The position numbers and the translations under genes are program-made. This document shows, piece after piece, positions 11,765 through 24,300 of a stretch of DNA of 64,000 nt (the stretch's first letter is position 1; each line of letters opens with the position of its first letter). Below the pieces are notes generated by a model that saw only the letters and a program-made list of their open reading frames with translations, was not told the origin of the DNA and ran no database searches. The stretch is from Struthio camelus (taxonomy: Eukaryota; Chordata; Aves; Struthioniformes; Struthionidae), in contig NC_090954.1 of NCBI RefSeq assembly GCF_040807025.1, positions 21,704,501-21,768,500 of the forward strand, read 5' to 3'.

Positions 11765-14700
11765 ACAGTACAGGTCTTTGGGATCATTCTCAGGGCTGGT
11801 CACAGAACAGCTGTCCTATTTCCTAAACACATGCAAAGTTGCCTCATGTCTTTCTCTTAGCCTCAGATAGAAAGCAAGACACAAAATGAGATGCAGAACA
11901 ATTCAGTTTTCACCTTTACTCTATGCAAGTCAAAGCAGAGTCTGGAATCCATGTCCTAGGCGATCTCCCAGTTCTTTCTCTCATGGCACTAGGATGCTCC
12001 GGTGACTACTGCTTTGGTCAGTTTGAGGTCCTGTTACTTTCTTTCACTCCTTTTGTTGGAGAAGTAATATCCCTTTCTCTTCTCATCTCCTTTCCTTCAG
12101 GACAAAAGGGAGGATTCATCATAATTTTCACTTCCAGAAAGGCCTTGGCACTGCACACTCCCAGGCTGAGGAGTGGCTGAATGCCACTGTTTCTTGCTCT
12201 GATGGAAGGTGCTTTGCTGAGTGCATGGAGGTTACTGGCATGGCTAAAAGAAAAGCTACCTCTCCAGTGAACAAAGTTATAGTGATTTTCTTGCCTCAGC
12301 AGCAATTTAGAAATCACAGGATCAAGCAGGAACTCAGTGTTCAGGGTCTTTTATTCTAGTTTTATCCTTGTCTGTTTCTGGCACAAAAGTCTTTTTCCAG
12401 TGTTGTCCCTTCTCTTGCAGTGAGACGCTGGCATCAAACCTCTCCTGCTAAAGGAGTGTATTATGTGCCATGAGGACAATCAGCTCAGCTTTAAGAGCCC
12501 AGGAATGGGACAGGGCATAACTTCTCAATAGCTGTGATTTAGAACAAACACAACCCTTCGGCCTAATTCTCAGCATATGCCAGTAGGCTAGAGAGTTGGA
12601 TGTATCACTACAGACAGCCCTAAATCTTTCTTTGGGGGTAAACACTTACGGAAATCTTGCCCACAAAGTGCTGATTCTGGATCACAAGTGCCCCTGTGAA
12701 GTCTGGAACAGGCAAGGGGAACTGTGATATCATGAGGAGACAGAGCCAACCTTGCCTTGGAATTTAGGTTCCTACTTTGCCTTATAAAGTGTAGTCAGGA
12801 CTTCACATCCTTCCTCCAACCCAGGGGATCTGTTTTTGTGACTCTGAAATCTACGGTGGAGTAGAAACGATGCCTGTAGTCTGAGCAACAGCTCCTTAGG
12901 AATCAGAAACAGATATTGGACACAGATCAGAGGAGCAAAGCAGTGAGATATGTCAGCCTATAACCATTCCTGAAAGAGGTTGGACTCCTGACATTCCTGA
13001 GCAATGGGCACACATAGAGCCCTGCTCCCTGGGCATAACAAAGCATCCAACTTGCGTGACTGTCTCACTGCATGACTATCCCATCCCTCACTCCTGAGAG
13101 AGGGATGTGGTCAGTGCATCAGTCCTTAAGCCTGTCTTTCTCCAGAGTGATATGGAAGCTGTGGCAGGATTGACAAAGTCCCCTGGTGATGAAGAGGATA
13201 GCAGTGACCTCTCTAGCACCTCTTTCCTCCATGGTGTTCTCATCATGCAACGTAAATGCGATGCCAGTGCAGATGCTGTTTTCCAGAGCTTTTGCCTGCT
13301 GTCTGTGCTCCTTTGGAGGGCCAGATCATTCTGTTGTCAATACTTCCATGTCAGAAGGCTATAGTTCACAGCCAGGAGGGATGCATAGTTCTCTGGGCAT
13401 TCACAGTCCCCATGGCTCAAGTCCTCTGGATCCCTCCTTACTATTTCTTTGCACTTCTCTGGCATCCTCTTGTTAGCTGCCTCGGGGCTGCTCAGCCTCA
13501 GCACACTGCATAGGAATGAGTCTGGTGTAATAAAAGTCACAACCCTTTGAACTTTTCCGATGAAAAGGGGGCACAGTTGGGGTTTTACACAGAGACACAT
13601 TCAGAGATGCATTCTGGGTCCCTATTCTGGCTGGAGGAGGGGAAGCTTTCTTCAGCCATGGCTCTATGAGCAATGTTGGAGCGGCTGTTCTCTTCTCCTG
13701 ACATCCAGGGCACCTCTTCCCTTTGTGAAAGAGACCGTGCACGGCTGTCTCCTTTGGAAAGAGGAACATATTGGTGCCGCTGCTAATTATTTCATTCTCT
13801 ATATCCCCATGCAGGGCAGGAACACATCCTGCTGCAGACACTTGCAAGGGCTACTCTAATAGTATTATTGCTCTTAGTAGGGGATTTCAACAAGGCACTT
13901 AAGTACCTTTAGATGTGAGACAAAAGGAGTCAGCTTCATTCAGCAGGCACTTCCATCTCCTGCATTGGATGTGCAGAGGTTCATTCATCCACTGCAAGCA
14001 AGGTAACTTCAGGCACAGCTGAGAGCCAGCCTGAATCACATTTTTGCCCTGATGTCCAGCGTGCATAGGTTGGTTCGGTTCCCCTTGTCTTTCATTGATG
14101 TCACACATTAGCACTAGATGTGGGATGCACAGTGCTGGATGAGCAGGAATGATGCTGCACACTGGGCCAGGTCTTGCAGGTGAGGGGATGTGGTGGAGCA
14201 ACTCTGGGAGAGAAGGAACGAGGGAAGGTGGTGGGAGTATAGGGATGTGACACAGCAGGGCATGGCAGAGCATTTCAAGAAAAACCCAGAACACAGCAAG
14301 AACGTCATACAGACAGCGTGCAAGGAGGGGGGCGGTTCAGTGATAGGGAAATATGTGGATTAAGATGGCATAGGGAGAGCAGCAGGGGGCAAAGCAGGAT
14401 GCTATTCCTAAAGCGTTAGATCAGAAAGACTTATCTTCCCTACGTGATAGCACAGAGAACACAGGCCACAAATTTCAACCAGCCTTCCCTGTTCAGAGCC
14501 TGAAAGCACTCTACCTCTTCCAGAAAGTCATTTAGCCTTGGCCAGAAGATAGAAGGGTAGAGCATGCCCCACCCTGCAAACTGAGGTTCGAGGTACAAGG
14601 TATTTTTTTCAAAATGTCTGTCTTTAGGTCAGGGTAGGATGTAGTGTTTCTAGCACAGGCAGCTTTATCCCCTCTGTTTCCTGGTTCGGACACCGGAAAC

Positions 14701-14910
14701 ATGGCTCCTTCGACACTGAGCACTCAGGGCTCTGCAGACATGAGGCACCACTCCTGGGACATCCCTTATGTCAGCCACTCTCCATGACAGCATATTGCAG
14801 TGGCAGTGTCCTCCTTGCCTGCCCCTGCAACATCCATGTAATGAGACCTGCTCCTCCCCGATGTTGCTCTTTCCGAATGACTACTTTCCTATAGTACAGC
14901 CTCCTTCAGT

Positions 14911-15510
14911 AGGCACCATTCCCCCACTCCACCGTAGCTTACTGGTACCTTTCTCCTGCGCCATTGCTCCCTCCAGATACCAGCCCCTGGAGTGCTATTA
15001 CCTATGGGTACCATTCCCCTACAGTGCTGTTCCCTACAGGTACCATTCCCCTGCTGCACCATTGCTGACAGGTACCTTTCTCCTGCGCCACTGTTCTCTA
15101 CAGGTACCACATCCCTACAGCGCTATCGCCTACAGGTACCATTCTCCTACAGCGCTGTTTCCTACAGGTACTGTCCCCCACAGCGCTATTACCAGAGGTA
15201 CCATTCTCCTGCAGTGTTGTTCTCTCCAGGTACCGTTCCCCCGCAGCGCTGTTCCCAAGAAGTACCATACCCCCACAGCGCTGTTGCCTACAGGTACTGC
15301 TCCCCTACAGTGCCACTTCCTCCAGGTACCATGCTCTGTGGTGCTGTTCCCTCCAGGTATTGCCTCCCTACAGCTCTTTTCCCCCCAGGCACTGCTGCTC
15401 TAATGGTGCCATTTCCTCCAGGTACCATGTTTTACAGCGCTGTTCCCTCCAGATACCACTTCCCTGTGGTGCTGTTTCCCCCAGGCACTAGTATTCTGTG
15501 GTCTATTCCC
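14911..15510. repeat. 32-bp minisatellite, about 18 units
   Basis: Units of about 32 bp are tandemly repeated with moderate divergence; a typical unit starts TACCATTCCCCTACAG and continues CGCTGTTCCCTACAGG. A few units are one or two bases shorter or longer. Because 32 is not a multiple of three, all three frames carry the repeat in turn, which produces two long but meaningless plus-strand open frames of about 210 codons. It lies in intron 4. Confidence 0.9.
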
Positions 15511-16360
15511 TCTTCATTGCTCCCTTACAGTACAGCTATTTGGATAGCATGCCCCAAGATCCTGTTTTCTCATACCAGCAGTCCCATTGTTCATTATTTC
15601 TTCACATCACAGCACTGCTGAGATGAGTCCCTAGCGCTATGCCATTCCTTGACTCCCTGCACTGTTCCTCAGCATCACACCTCTCTGCCTTTCCTCCACA
15701 GCCATTCCCACTCCTGGCTCAGTGGCCTGGAGGAATCCCCACACATTGGTAGCAAGAGACGCTCAACAGCCTGTCCCCTCAGGGCAGCAAGTCAGCCCTG
15801 CCTCCAACCCGTGCAGGCAGGCTCAGCGCGGGCTTCCTTTGATGTACAGTAATTCAGTGGTTCTTTCCCAGCACGTCTTCCCTTTGAAAGGACTTTTGTG
15901 AAGGGGAGCTGTGCTGTAGGTAGCTATGGAGCCGTGACCTCTCTTGCAAAGTCCAGACTCCAGATCCTCCTTCAAGGGTTATCTTACTTCTTCTCACCTG
16001 ATCCACACCTCCCATATAAAGGAGGCATGGTCAGTGCTTTACTCCTAAAAGGGACGGCACGCCCTCGTGACCTTACGGGGACAAGAGTAGCAAACTTGCT
16101 TCTTCAGCTCCCTAGTCCATCTGCTTTCAGGTCCCTGATTTCCACACATTTTACACAGACATGACCATAGAACTTTACTCCAGAATAGCACAAGCACAAC
16201 ACCATTTCACTTTCCAGCCCTTGGGAAAGGCTGCTGGACTGATGCCCATTTCCACAGTGATGTTTCAGAGATCAATGAGTAGAGAAATGTCGGAAGCTGA
16301 AAACACAACCAGAGAGCTCCCCACAGTCCACATCAGTCCCTATTTTTCCTAGACTGAGCT

Positions 16361-17010
16361 ATCACTGTCCCTAAAACACCCAGGCAGATGGTTTGAAGGA
16401 CCACTCCTAGCACTACAACACCCAGACAGACGGCTTTGGGGTCCGATTCTAGCACTACATCACCCAGACAGATGGCTTTCCAAACTTAACACCATCACTA
16501 CAGCACACAAACAGATGGCTTCTGGTATCTGAGACCGACCCTAAAATGCCCATAAAGGTGGTTACTGCAGTTCAACATCACACCTACAGCTTTCAGGGCA
16601 TTAAAGAGCAACACCAGCTAATACAACAAATACTGAAAAAGATCTCTCAGAGCCAGCACTGATGTCAGCACACAGATGGATTTCTCCTAGGCACCAAAGT
16701 CAACAGATATAGCACACACATCCAGCTCCCACAGACCCCTATAGCACTTAACAGCTCTCCCCAAATACTAAACAATAGTATCTAAACAACAGTATAAACA
16801 GCTTCCTCTAAAGTTAATGGTCTGTCAGCCCCCAGATGCACACAAGGATCAAACAATGGCCTCTGGAGTATACTGCAGCACCATGTACTAACTGCAATAC
16901 TGAAGCAAATGACTTCCCAGATCCTGCCAAGGGTATCACAGCAGAATCAGAATGTAATTAATGCAGACAGATGCACTCACCAGCCTCATCCTCACCAGCA
17001 CAGGTAGAGT
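16361..17010. repeat. Degenerate 43-47-bp minisatellite
   Basis: Units such as TCTAGCACTACATCACCCAG followed by ACAGATGGCTTTCC recur every 43-47 bp from 16361 to about 16570, then decay into weaker copies (CACAGATGG, CAGATGCAC) to about 17010. Intron 4. Confidence 0.65.
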
Positions 17011-17685
17011 AACACTAAACTACTTTGTCACGGGCTTCAGCACACCTTGGCACCAAGGACCTGAACTCAGAGTTCCCAGAGGACAGGTTCTTCTCTTGCT
17101 CACGGTAGCAGAAGCTTGAGGGACCACCTCTTCTCTGCTGTTGTTAAGCATGCAAACTGCAGGTGGCTGTGTTACAATCGCTCATTTGCTGAGAAGCGTA
17201 GATATCCCTCAGCAACATTACCACAGCAACGGGAGGTGATTCGTACCATGTGGCAGCGACAAGAGCACCCAGATAAAAGGCTCTGGAGCTTGACTGTGCT
17301 CCTGCAGGGCCCAGAGAGGCCGCTCAAACAGTTCAGTCAAAGACTATTTTATCCACAGGACTCCCAAAAGCACCATAAGCCACCCAACTTCACTGCAAAC
17401 CTCACAGTACCCAGGGAAACAAATTCCACCCTCTGTAACAGATTTTGTGCTCACAGTGCTGCCTAGATGATCTCCTAACCGAGGAAAGTGGGGCTACAAC
17501 GTTCACTGGACTATAAAAACCAGAGTTATTACATTAAATCACAGAATAATTACGTTAAGAACTACCTTAATAGGATTACAAGGTTCAAAGGTTAGGAAAT
17601 GCCAAAATTAGGATTGCTCATGCAGTCTTAATTCACTTCATGAAAGTCTGCTTTATGGTGCAGACCAGAATTACGTTACAGTCTT

Positions 17686-17720
17686 ATTGTCTGTATTGTC
17701 TGTATTGTCTTACAGACAAT
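17686..17720. repeat. Direct ATTGTCTGT repeats plus an inverted copy
   Basis: Two full copies and one partial copy of ATTGTCTGT in tandem, followed by TACAGACAAT, which can pair with the second copy. Confidence 0.75.
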
Positions 17721-18247
17721 ATTTTTCCCTAGGGTCCTTTGTGACCTAGGGGAGAGGACAGAATCACCTGGGAGTGTATTAGACTCTTCTGATGGAAGAG
17801 GCTGCTGCCAGTGAGACTCCTACCCCATGTGCTGCATAAACTGAAGAACAGGGCAAGAGATTGCAGGAAATAACATCTCTAAAGTGTAGGGATGAGGGCT
17901 ATGGGAATTCCCTTTACTATTGAGCCAAACAGCCACTTACTTTGCCTCTTTTTGGAAGTGAAGAAAATGAAATATCTGGACAGGTTTTACCGAAACTCTT
18001 CAAAATATTTGGTAAGTGACAGATGTCCAGCCTGGAAAATTGTTTCGTTACAGATAAAGTCTGCCAAAACTTCAAGCAACTGAAAACAGAATCGGGTAAC
18101 AGGCATTACTGGGCCACCCTCCTCAGCCATGTTATATAAAATACAGTAGCAAGTCTACCTCTAGAATGAATCTAGGTTCCTATAATAGCTAAACAGACCT
18201 GTTCTCTGGCCAGCCAAGAACTTTCTGCGACACCTACAAACAACAGA

Positions 18248-18320
18248 CATTGAGCAAGGAGGGTGCACTAGATGATCTCCAGAGATCCCTTCCAACCTCA
18301 ACTACTCTGTGATTCTGTGA
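18248..18320 (+). mobile_element. CR1 LINE 3' end fragment
   Basis: About 70 bp match the avian CR1 tail: GAGCAAGGAGGGTGCACTAG, ATGATCTCCAGAGATCCC, TTCCAACCTCAACTACTC, ending TGTGATTCTGTGA. It is the clearest single clue to an avian genome. Confidence 0.88.
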
Positions 18321-21300
18321 ACAAAATAACCACCAGACAAGTCAGAGTCATGCAATAACCAAACCGTACAATAACTAAACCGTCTATGCTGTGTCATTGC
18401 TTGCTCCTGCAATAGCCAACCCATTAGCTGGCCAGATGACTAACAACTCCAGTAATACTTTCTGGAGTGAACAGAGGTCTTGACAGCAGGTTTCCAGGCG
18501 GATGACCCATGCCACTCCAGGCAGTAGAGGGGTTGCAGTTCTTCCTTCCTGTGCTATGCGGAGAAGGCAGGTCTGAACAGAGAGGATTTCTGACTTTTGA
18601 GTGCTCAGTGGCTCTCCTGCAGTGGCTAATGATGGTTGTGTAGATATGCAGAGGAACACCACCTGCTATTCCCATGGGGTATCAGCTCATGCATGCCTTG
18701 TATGCACATTCCTGACACCCAAATAGCTACACAATTGCATCTTGCATATTCCCACCCTACAGCTGCCAGGCACAGGATGTGTTAAAGCAGCAAATGCTTC
18801 TTACAGAAGGAACCTGAGCTGCTAGCCCTTGAGCTTTACCTTGTGCTTGAGTATGTGAAAGGCAGAGGCGCAATCCTCGCTGACCCAGCCCCTCTGGTCA
18901 GGCATCCTGCCACTTGTCACAGGGCTCAGGAGGAGTAAACGGAGAGTCCCCTCCGGTCCACATCCAGCGCAAGTGCCCAGGTGAATTCCAGTGGCCTATC
19001 ACTCAGGCTGGACTCCGCACCCTCCATCTGCTGCAGTTCACTGCTCCACCAGCCTTCCTCCAAGGGTTAATCTTCCTTGCTAGAGCTTCTCAAAGCTAAT
19101 TAGAAAGAGCCGGGGCAAGTGTGGTGACAGATACTACTGCACTTATCTCCCCACTTCTGGGGCTCTGCCCTTATCATTTAATTAAAGCTGCAGTCATGCT
19201 TCCTGGCATCAGCTAATCAAGGAGGGCACTGGAGCTTGAGGCAGCCTTTGCCACTTTGCCAGGGAAGGGGGAGAAGGGAGAACATACCCCAGGAAGGACA
19301 ATAAAAGGGAGGAGGAGATAAAGAAAGAATCCCTTTGTGCTTGCGCTCCAGGGCACAGGACAGCAGTGAGGAACAGAGCCCTAGCCTCAGTGCCAGTCTG
19401 ACAGTGCAACGCCATGGTGCTGTGAGTGGAGGATGCAGGTCCCCGCCTCAGAGAGCTCTGGACAGTCCTCCACAACCTCAGCTGGGGAGTGAGAGAAGGA
19501 AACACCCTCCAGACCAGGCAGCCTGGGAGGCACTACAGCCTAGCCCCATCTCCAAGCAGGAATAGGGCTCAGACCCTTCTCTGAGCCTGAAGAAGCTCTC
19601 CCAGCAAGACACATGCAGACACATTCTGATGCCCATCACCAGAAAGGAAAGAGATGATGGATGCCACAGGCCCCAGAGGCCGAGCGAGCCAATCTCAATA
19701 CTCCCATAAGGCTGAGCAAGCCAAGAAATGGCCCACACCACACCATAACCTAATGAGCGTCCTGCCAGCCAAAACTGAGAGGGCTGAGGAGCAAATCAGA
19801 CTTCAGCTGAGGCAGGCAGGGTACCCTGAGCCCCACAGAAAACAGGGCACCTTCAGAGCACTGGGGAAGGGGCTTGCACCAAGAGGTTTATCCATCAAGC
19901 GACAGCACCTGCAGCAACCTCCTATATCAGGTCTCCAATGGAGGGCAAGGATGCAGAAGGGTTGTGCAGCCCTTACAAATACTGCCGTTTGAAGGCTTCA
20001 ATGATGTGTGGGCACAGCTACCCAGGGATCCATGCTGGCATACATTCAAAGAGAAACTCAGCCATTTGGGGGCAAACAACCCCCAAACGATACTGACAGC
20101 TTCTGTGCCAAATTCCACACCTCTGTTCCAAAGTGTGGATAAGCTAATGCATCTTAAAAGGAAATTCTTATAACCAGTTTGTTAGCACAGCTGAGACGGC
20201 ATGTCTTGTTCTCAGAAAACAGCTGGAACACCTTTGCTAAAACTTAAGAAAAAAAGAAAAAGAAATCAACCTGAGGAAAACCCAGCATGGAAAATTTAAG
20301 CTGTAGTGTTGGAAATCTGCTAAAATGATAAGCAATTGAAAATAAGTCTTTATAATACAAAATGTCAAGCAGCCTGAGGCTGCGCAGTCTATATAATGAT
20401 CCTCATTGCAAGTTTCAAAAGCTGCTCTGAAGGTGCAGGCTGGCTGGGAGATGTGTGTGTGTGTGCTTGGCATGCTCTGAGCTGAAGAAATAGAATAATT
20501 TTACCAGTCTTATATCAACACCATGCAGTCCTGTCCCACCTTTGCTCACTTTCTTGTTCCTGGATCCTTCTAATGTCAGTATGATTATATGACCAAGAAT
20601 TAAACCATTAGAACTAAAACGAAATTAGTTTTCAGCCAGATCAGTTTTCTGATCTCATCTACAGGCTTGTGTTGGACTGGAGTGAGCAGGCAGCCACATG
20701 CCCAGTCTATGAGTGGAGAGCAAGGTGCGTCAGTTCATGTGCGCAGGGACTTACAAATACCAGCTTGATTTTATGAACACTGTCTGCGTTTGCTCCTTGC
20801 TGGCTGCCATTCATTGTGTGCTTGCATGAAAGCTCTTGTGTCAAGGAGAAAAGAACTGGCCTACGCGTGTCTGCCTTTGAACAAAACCATTGTTAAGCTC
20901 CATCAACAATTTAATAATCTTGCACTCTCAGGACAATGAATCAGGGGAAATTATTCTTGCGGGGTTGGGGGGGCCGGTAGCCACACAGCAAAGCACGGCT
21001 CAAGGCCTTTGAAATCACATAGGTGTTTAACTGACAAAAGAAATCACAACTTTATGAAAAGGGCTTGCCTGAACAACGGGAGCTGGAAACAAAGCAAGCA
21101 AAAACCACTTACAGAGAAGCAATGCAGGGGAGAAGGAAGAGCTCCTGGAAGAGAATCAGGCCAATCCCCTAAAGAAACTTGGAGAGGAAATGACAGGATA
21201 GATTTTTTACATATGCTTCATTTGTTTTCCACTGAGCTATGTAATTCTTCGGTTGTTTAAGTGTAAAGTGAACATAGTCACTTCTCATTTTAACTTTTTT

Positions 21301-24300
21301 TACAGTCTGCTCTGCCTTTAAAAAAATGTGTTGCTTTCAGAAAGGCAAGAGTCCGGATCGTTGCCAAAATTTCAACAGTGCGTAGTGGATATGTGATGGG
21401 CACCAAGTTCAGAACTGATGTTTCTGGACTGCCCTGAGGAGAAAAGGTCTGACTTACTGAGGAGTATGCACACATAGACCCAGGATCACAAATACCACAC
21501 CCAGCCACAGAGAACCAAATGCACATGAAAACCAGTATATGAGGCTACTACGCCAGTCTTATGAGCATTAAATCAAGGACATTGTCATGAAACTAAGATT
21601 GTGCATGTGGCTTAAATTGGCTGATGGAGAGTCTTATAAAGGGCTATGGCAGAGAAAAAGAAAGAAGGTGTGGAAAGAGGAAAAGATCAGGTAGGGTATA
21701 TCTACCCATCTGCAAAGACACCTCCCTGAAAAAGCACCCAAAGAAATCTGGAGGAATGATCAGACACCCAAATGAGGGTATCTGACACCTCATTGTTCAG
21801 CTGCCTCTTCAAGATCAAGAGCAGCCCACACAGGAGAGCCTGAACCTCTGTACTACCCAATCCATTTCTGCTGTGGTGAAGAGCCACACAGTGAACCCAG
21901 CTGAAAATGTGCAATATTCACTCCTCAAACACCCACAGGCTCTGAAATCGAAAACCCACTGTGGAAGCTAAATGCAGAGACATTTTGTGACTGGTACATG
22001 GCAGGAATAGCATATGCACTGGTCAAACCCTTCTGTGGTGCAGCCAAAACACATGCCAAGAAATCAATCCAGGTGGTTAACATTTCGGAATTAAACCACT
22101 TGCTGTCTTGCTGGCATGATTCCCCACTGAGGCACTGGAAGGCTTTGCAACGCTGATGGCCGCAACTGAGGAGAGCTCTACCCTATTTTTCTTATTAGGA
22201 TTGCAGAAAAGGACTCTGCTGCCAAAAGAAGCAAGGAAAGAGAGGGGTAATCTCTTCAGATAGGGAGTATCAACCTCTAGCTACCCCTGGGTGTTGCAGT
22301 TTACAGAGCGCTGGAGGTTAGACGCGATAAAGCTTGCACTACTCAAGGGAGTCCTGCCAGAGGCAGTCCTAAAGGCGCAGAATGAATAACACATGCTTTA
22401 AAGAACGCTAGGATTAATCTTGCTACCTAGCATCCTCACAGGACAACAGGGATACATCATCATCTTGTATTTGAGGCAGATTGGCAATGGGAATTTGCCA
22501 GCTTTGTGACCCACAAAGCATGGCACAAGGGAACAGTAGGAAGATCAGAAGATTTTGATTTCATGGTCCACCAGAGATGTATGAAAACTTCCAGAATCAG
22601 TCCAAGGGCATCATTTTTACAGATTATTTTTCAAAAAGAAGACAATGACAGCAGGTCTGCTGCATATTCATTGTCCGTAGAAATAGGAAAAATGTGTGTA
22701 GCTCTGAGCTAAGCATCAACGTACCTGTTTGAAAGAGCAGTGCAGAACTGGATGGAAAGAAAGGGCAAAAAAGATCTGTGATTTGAGAGGACTACAATGA
22801 GCAGCTGACCCTCAGAAAGAAGCCATCAATCATCATTAAGGAGGTTTATGTTCCAAGCGACCAAGAGGCTAAACAACTCAAGTCCTCAGTCTTATGATGT
22901 GGGTGAGCAAAGAAAGAAAACAGTGCTTGGAGTAGGAAGAATGAAGTGCATGTGGGCAACAGGGCTGACCCTGACAGTGGCAGTGGAGAACTGCCTGAAC
23001 ATCATAAGGGCTCAGGATCTTGCTGGCAAGGGAAACAGATAAGGTGAACAATACTGTTGTAGCAGCATTGTTTTCAGAAAACGCAAGATATTTGCTTTCT
23101 CTCAGTGATTTATCTGCATCTCTGCGGGTGCCCCATCCTCTGTGGCTAATAAGCAGCAAGATGCTAGACGTGGAATACACAATTTCTTTTGCTTTTATTC
23201 ATTTTCTTTCTAGACATAATAAGCCTTACTTTTGTCAAGATCCCTGTGGTCTGGGTAATTTCATATAGAGATCCTCAAGGAACAGAGCTCTCCGTACTCC
23301 TCAAAGTTTAATATCTTGGTTTTAGTTGGCATATTTTCAAGCAATATCTTATACAGCTGAAGAAAAAAAAATGATTACTTATGTCTAATTAGCATTTTAC
23401 TAATTGCCAGCAAAACATAACAGGCAAATATCATGCCCACTCCCTCTCTGTCATTTTACATTCCCTACTCCATCTTCTCTTTCATCGGCAATCATAAAAC
23501 AACATAACATGCTGTTCTGATGCATCCCTTACAAAGATCATATGCTAACTCTCTCCTATCTCTCTCTGCCTCCATGCTTCTTCAGTTCCAGGCAAGGTGA
23601 TTTTAAAACAAACACAGACATGTAACTGATTGAGAACTGCTGTTTTTGTGAACTCGAATCCATGCTACTCCAGCATCCCATTTTTTTCTTCCTATTCCCT
23701 TTCTCAGTCTCTCCCAACATTTCTTACACGGAGGGCTTATGGTCATCCACATAAGAATGCTTTATCATTTTTAGCTGTATAACTATATGAACGCAAATAA
23801 ACTGAAACAGAGGCACACCTCCTTTCACACACAGGCTGTCTGAATGGCTTTATTCCTGACTCACAGCATTTTGCCATTTTACCATAAATGATTTTAAAAG
23901 TGAAACACGTTCAACCTGAGAATGCCACTCTCACCCTGGAATAAGGGCTTTGAGCACACATCTAAGCAGCTCCAAAGCCCAGCATGAGCACTGTTCCCAT
24001 TATCCAGATTGCCCTGCTATTAGTCTTGTTTTGCTGGATGCCTAACAGCCCTCTGCCAAAGAGAGCCCAAGCACAGTTTGGGGGTGAACCCAGTGGAGGA
24101 ACATTTCCCAATGTGCAGGGTGGATGGGGCCACCCCAACTAAGCAGTTTAGCCAAAGGGACATGAACTGTGCTGCACCAGTTGACCTTGAAGCCTGAGAA
24201 CAGGCTCCGGCACATTGTGCTTAGTGATATGGCAGTGGAAAGAGCATCCTCATAGGACTTTAGTACCCTTCAGACTCTGAGCACTCACATTCTTGCATTA

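Noticed and set aside
14580..14600. GGTTCGAGG as a possible tRNA T-arm
   Set aside because: No A-box or cloverleaf could be built around it.
14911..15510. Regular array resembling a CRISPR locus
   Set aside because: Units are head-to-tail with diverged copies and no unique spacers between identical repeats, and the DNA is vertebrate.
14768..15621. Two overlapping plus-strand open frames of 209-211 codons
   Set aside because: They are generated by the 32-bp tandem repeat; the protein is the same motif rotated through three frames, with no homology and no splice or promoter context.
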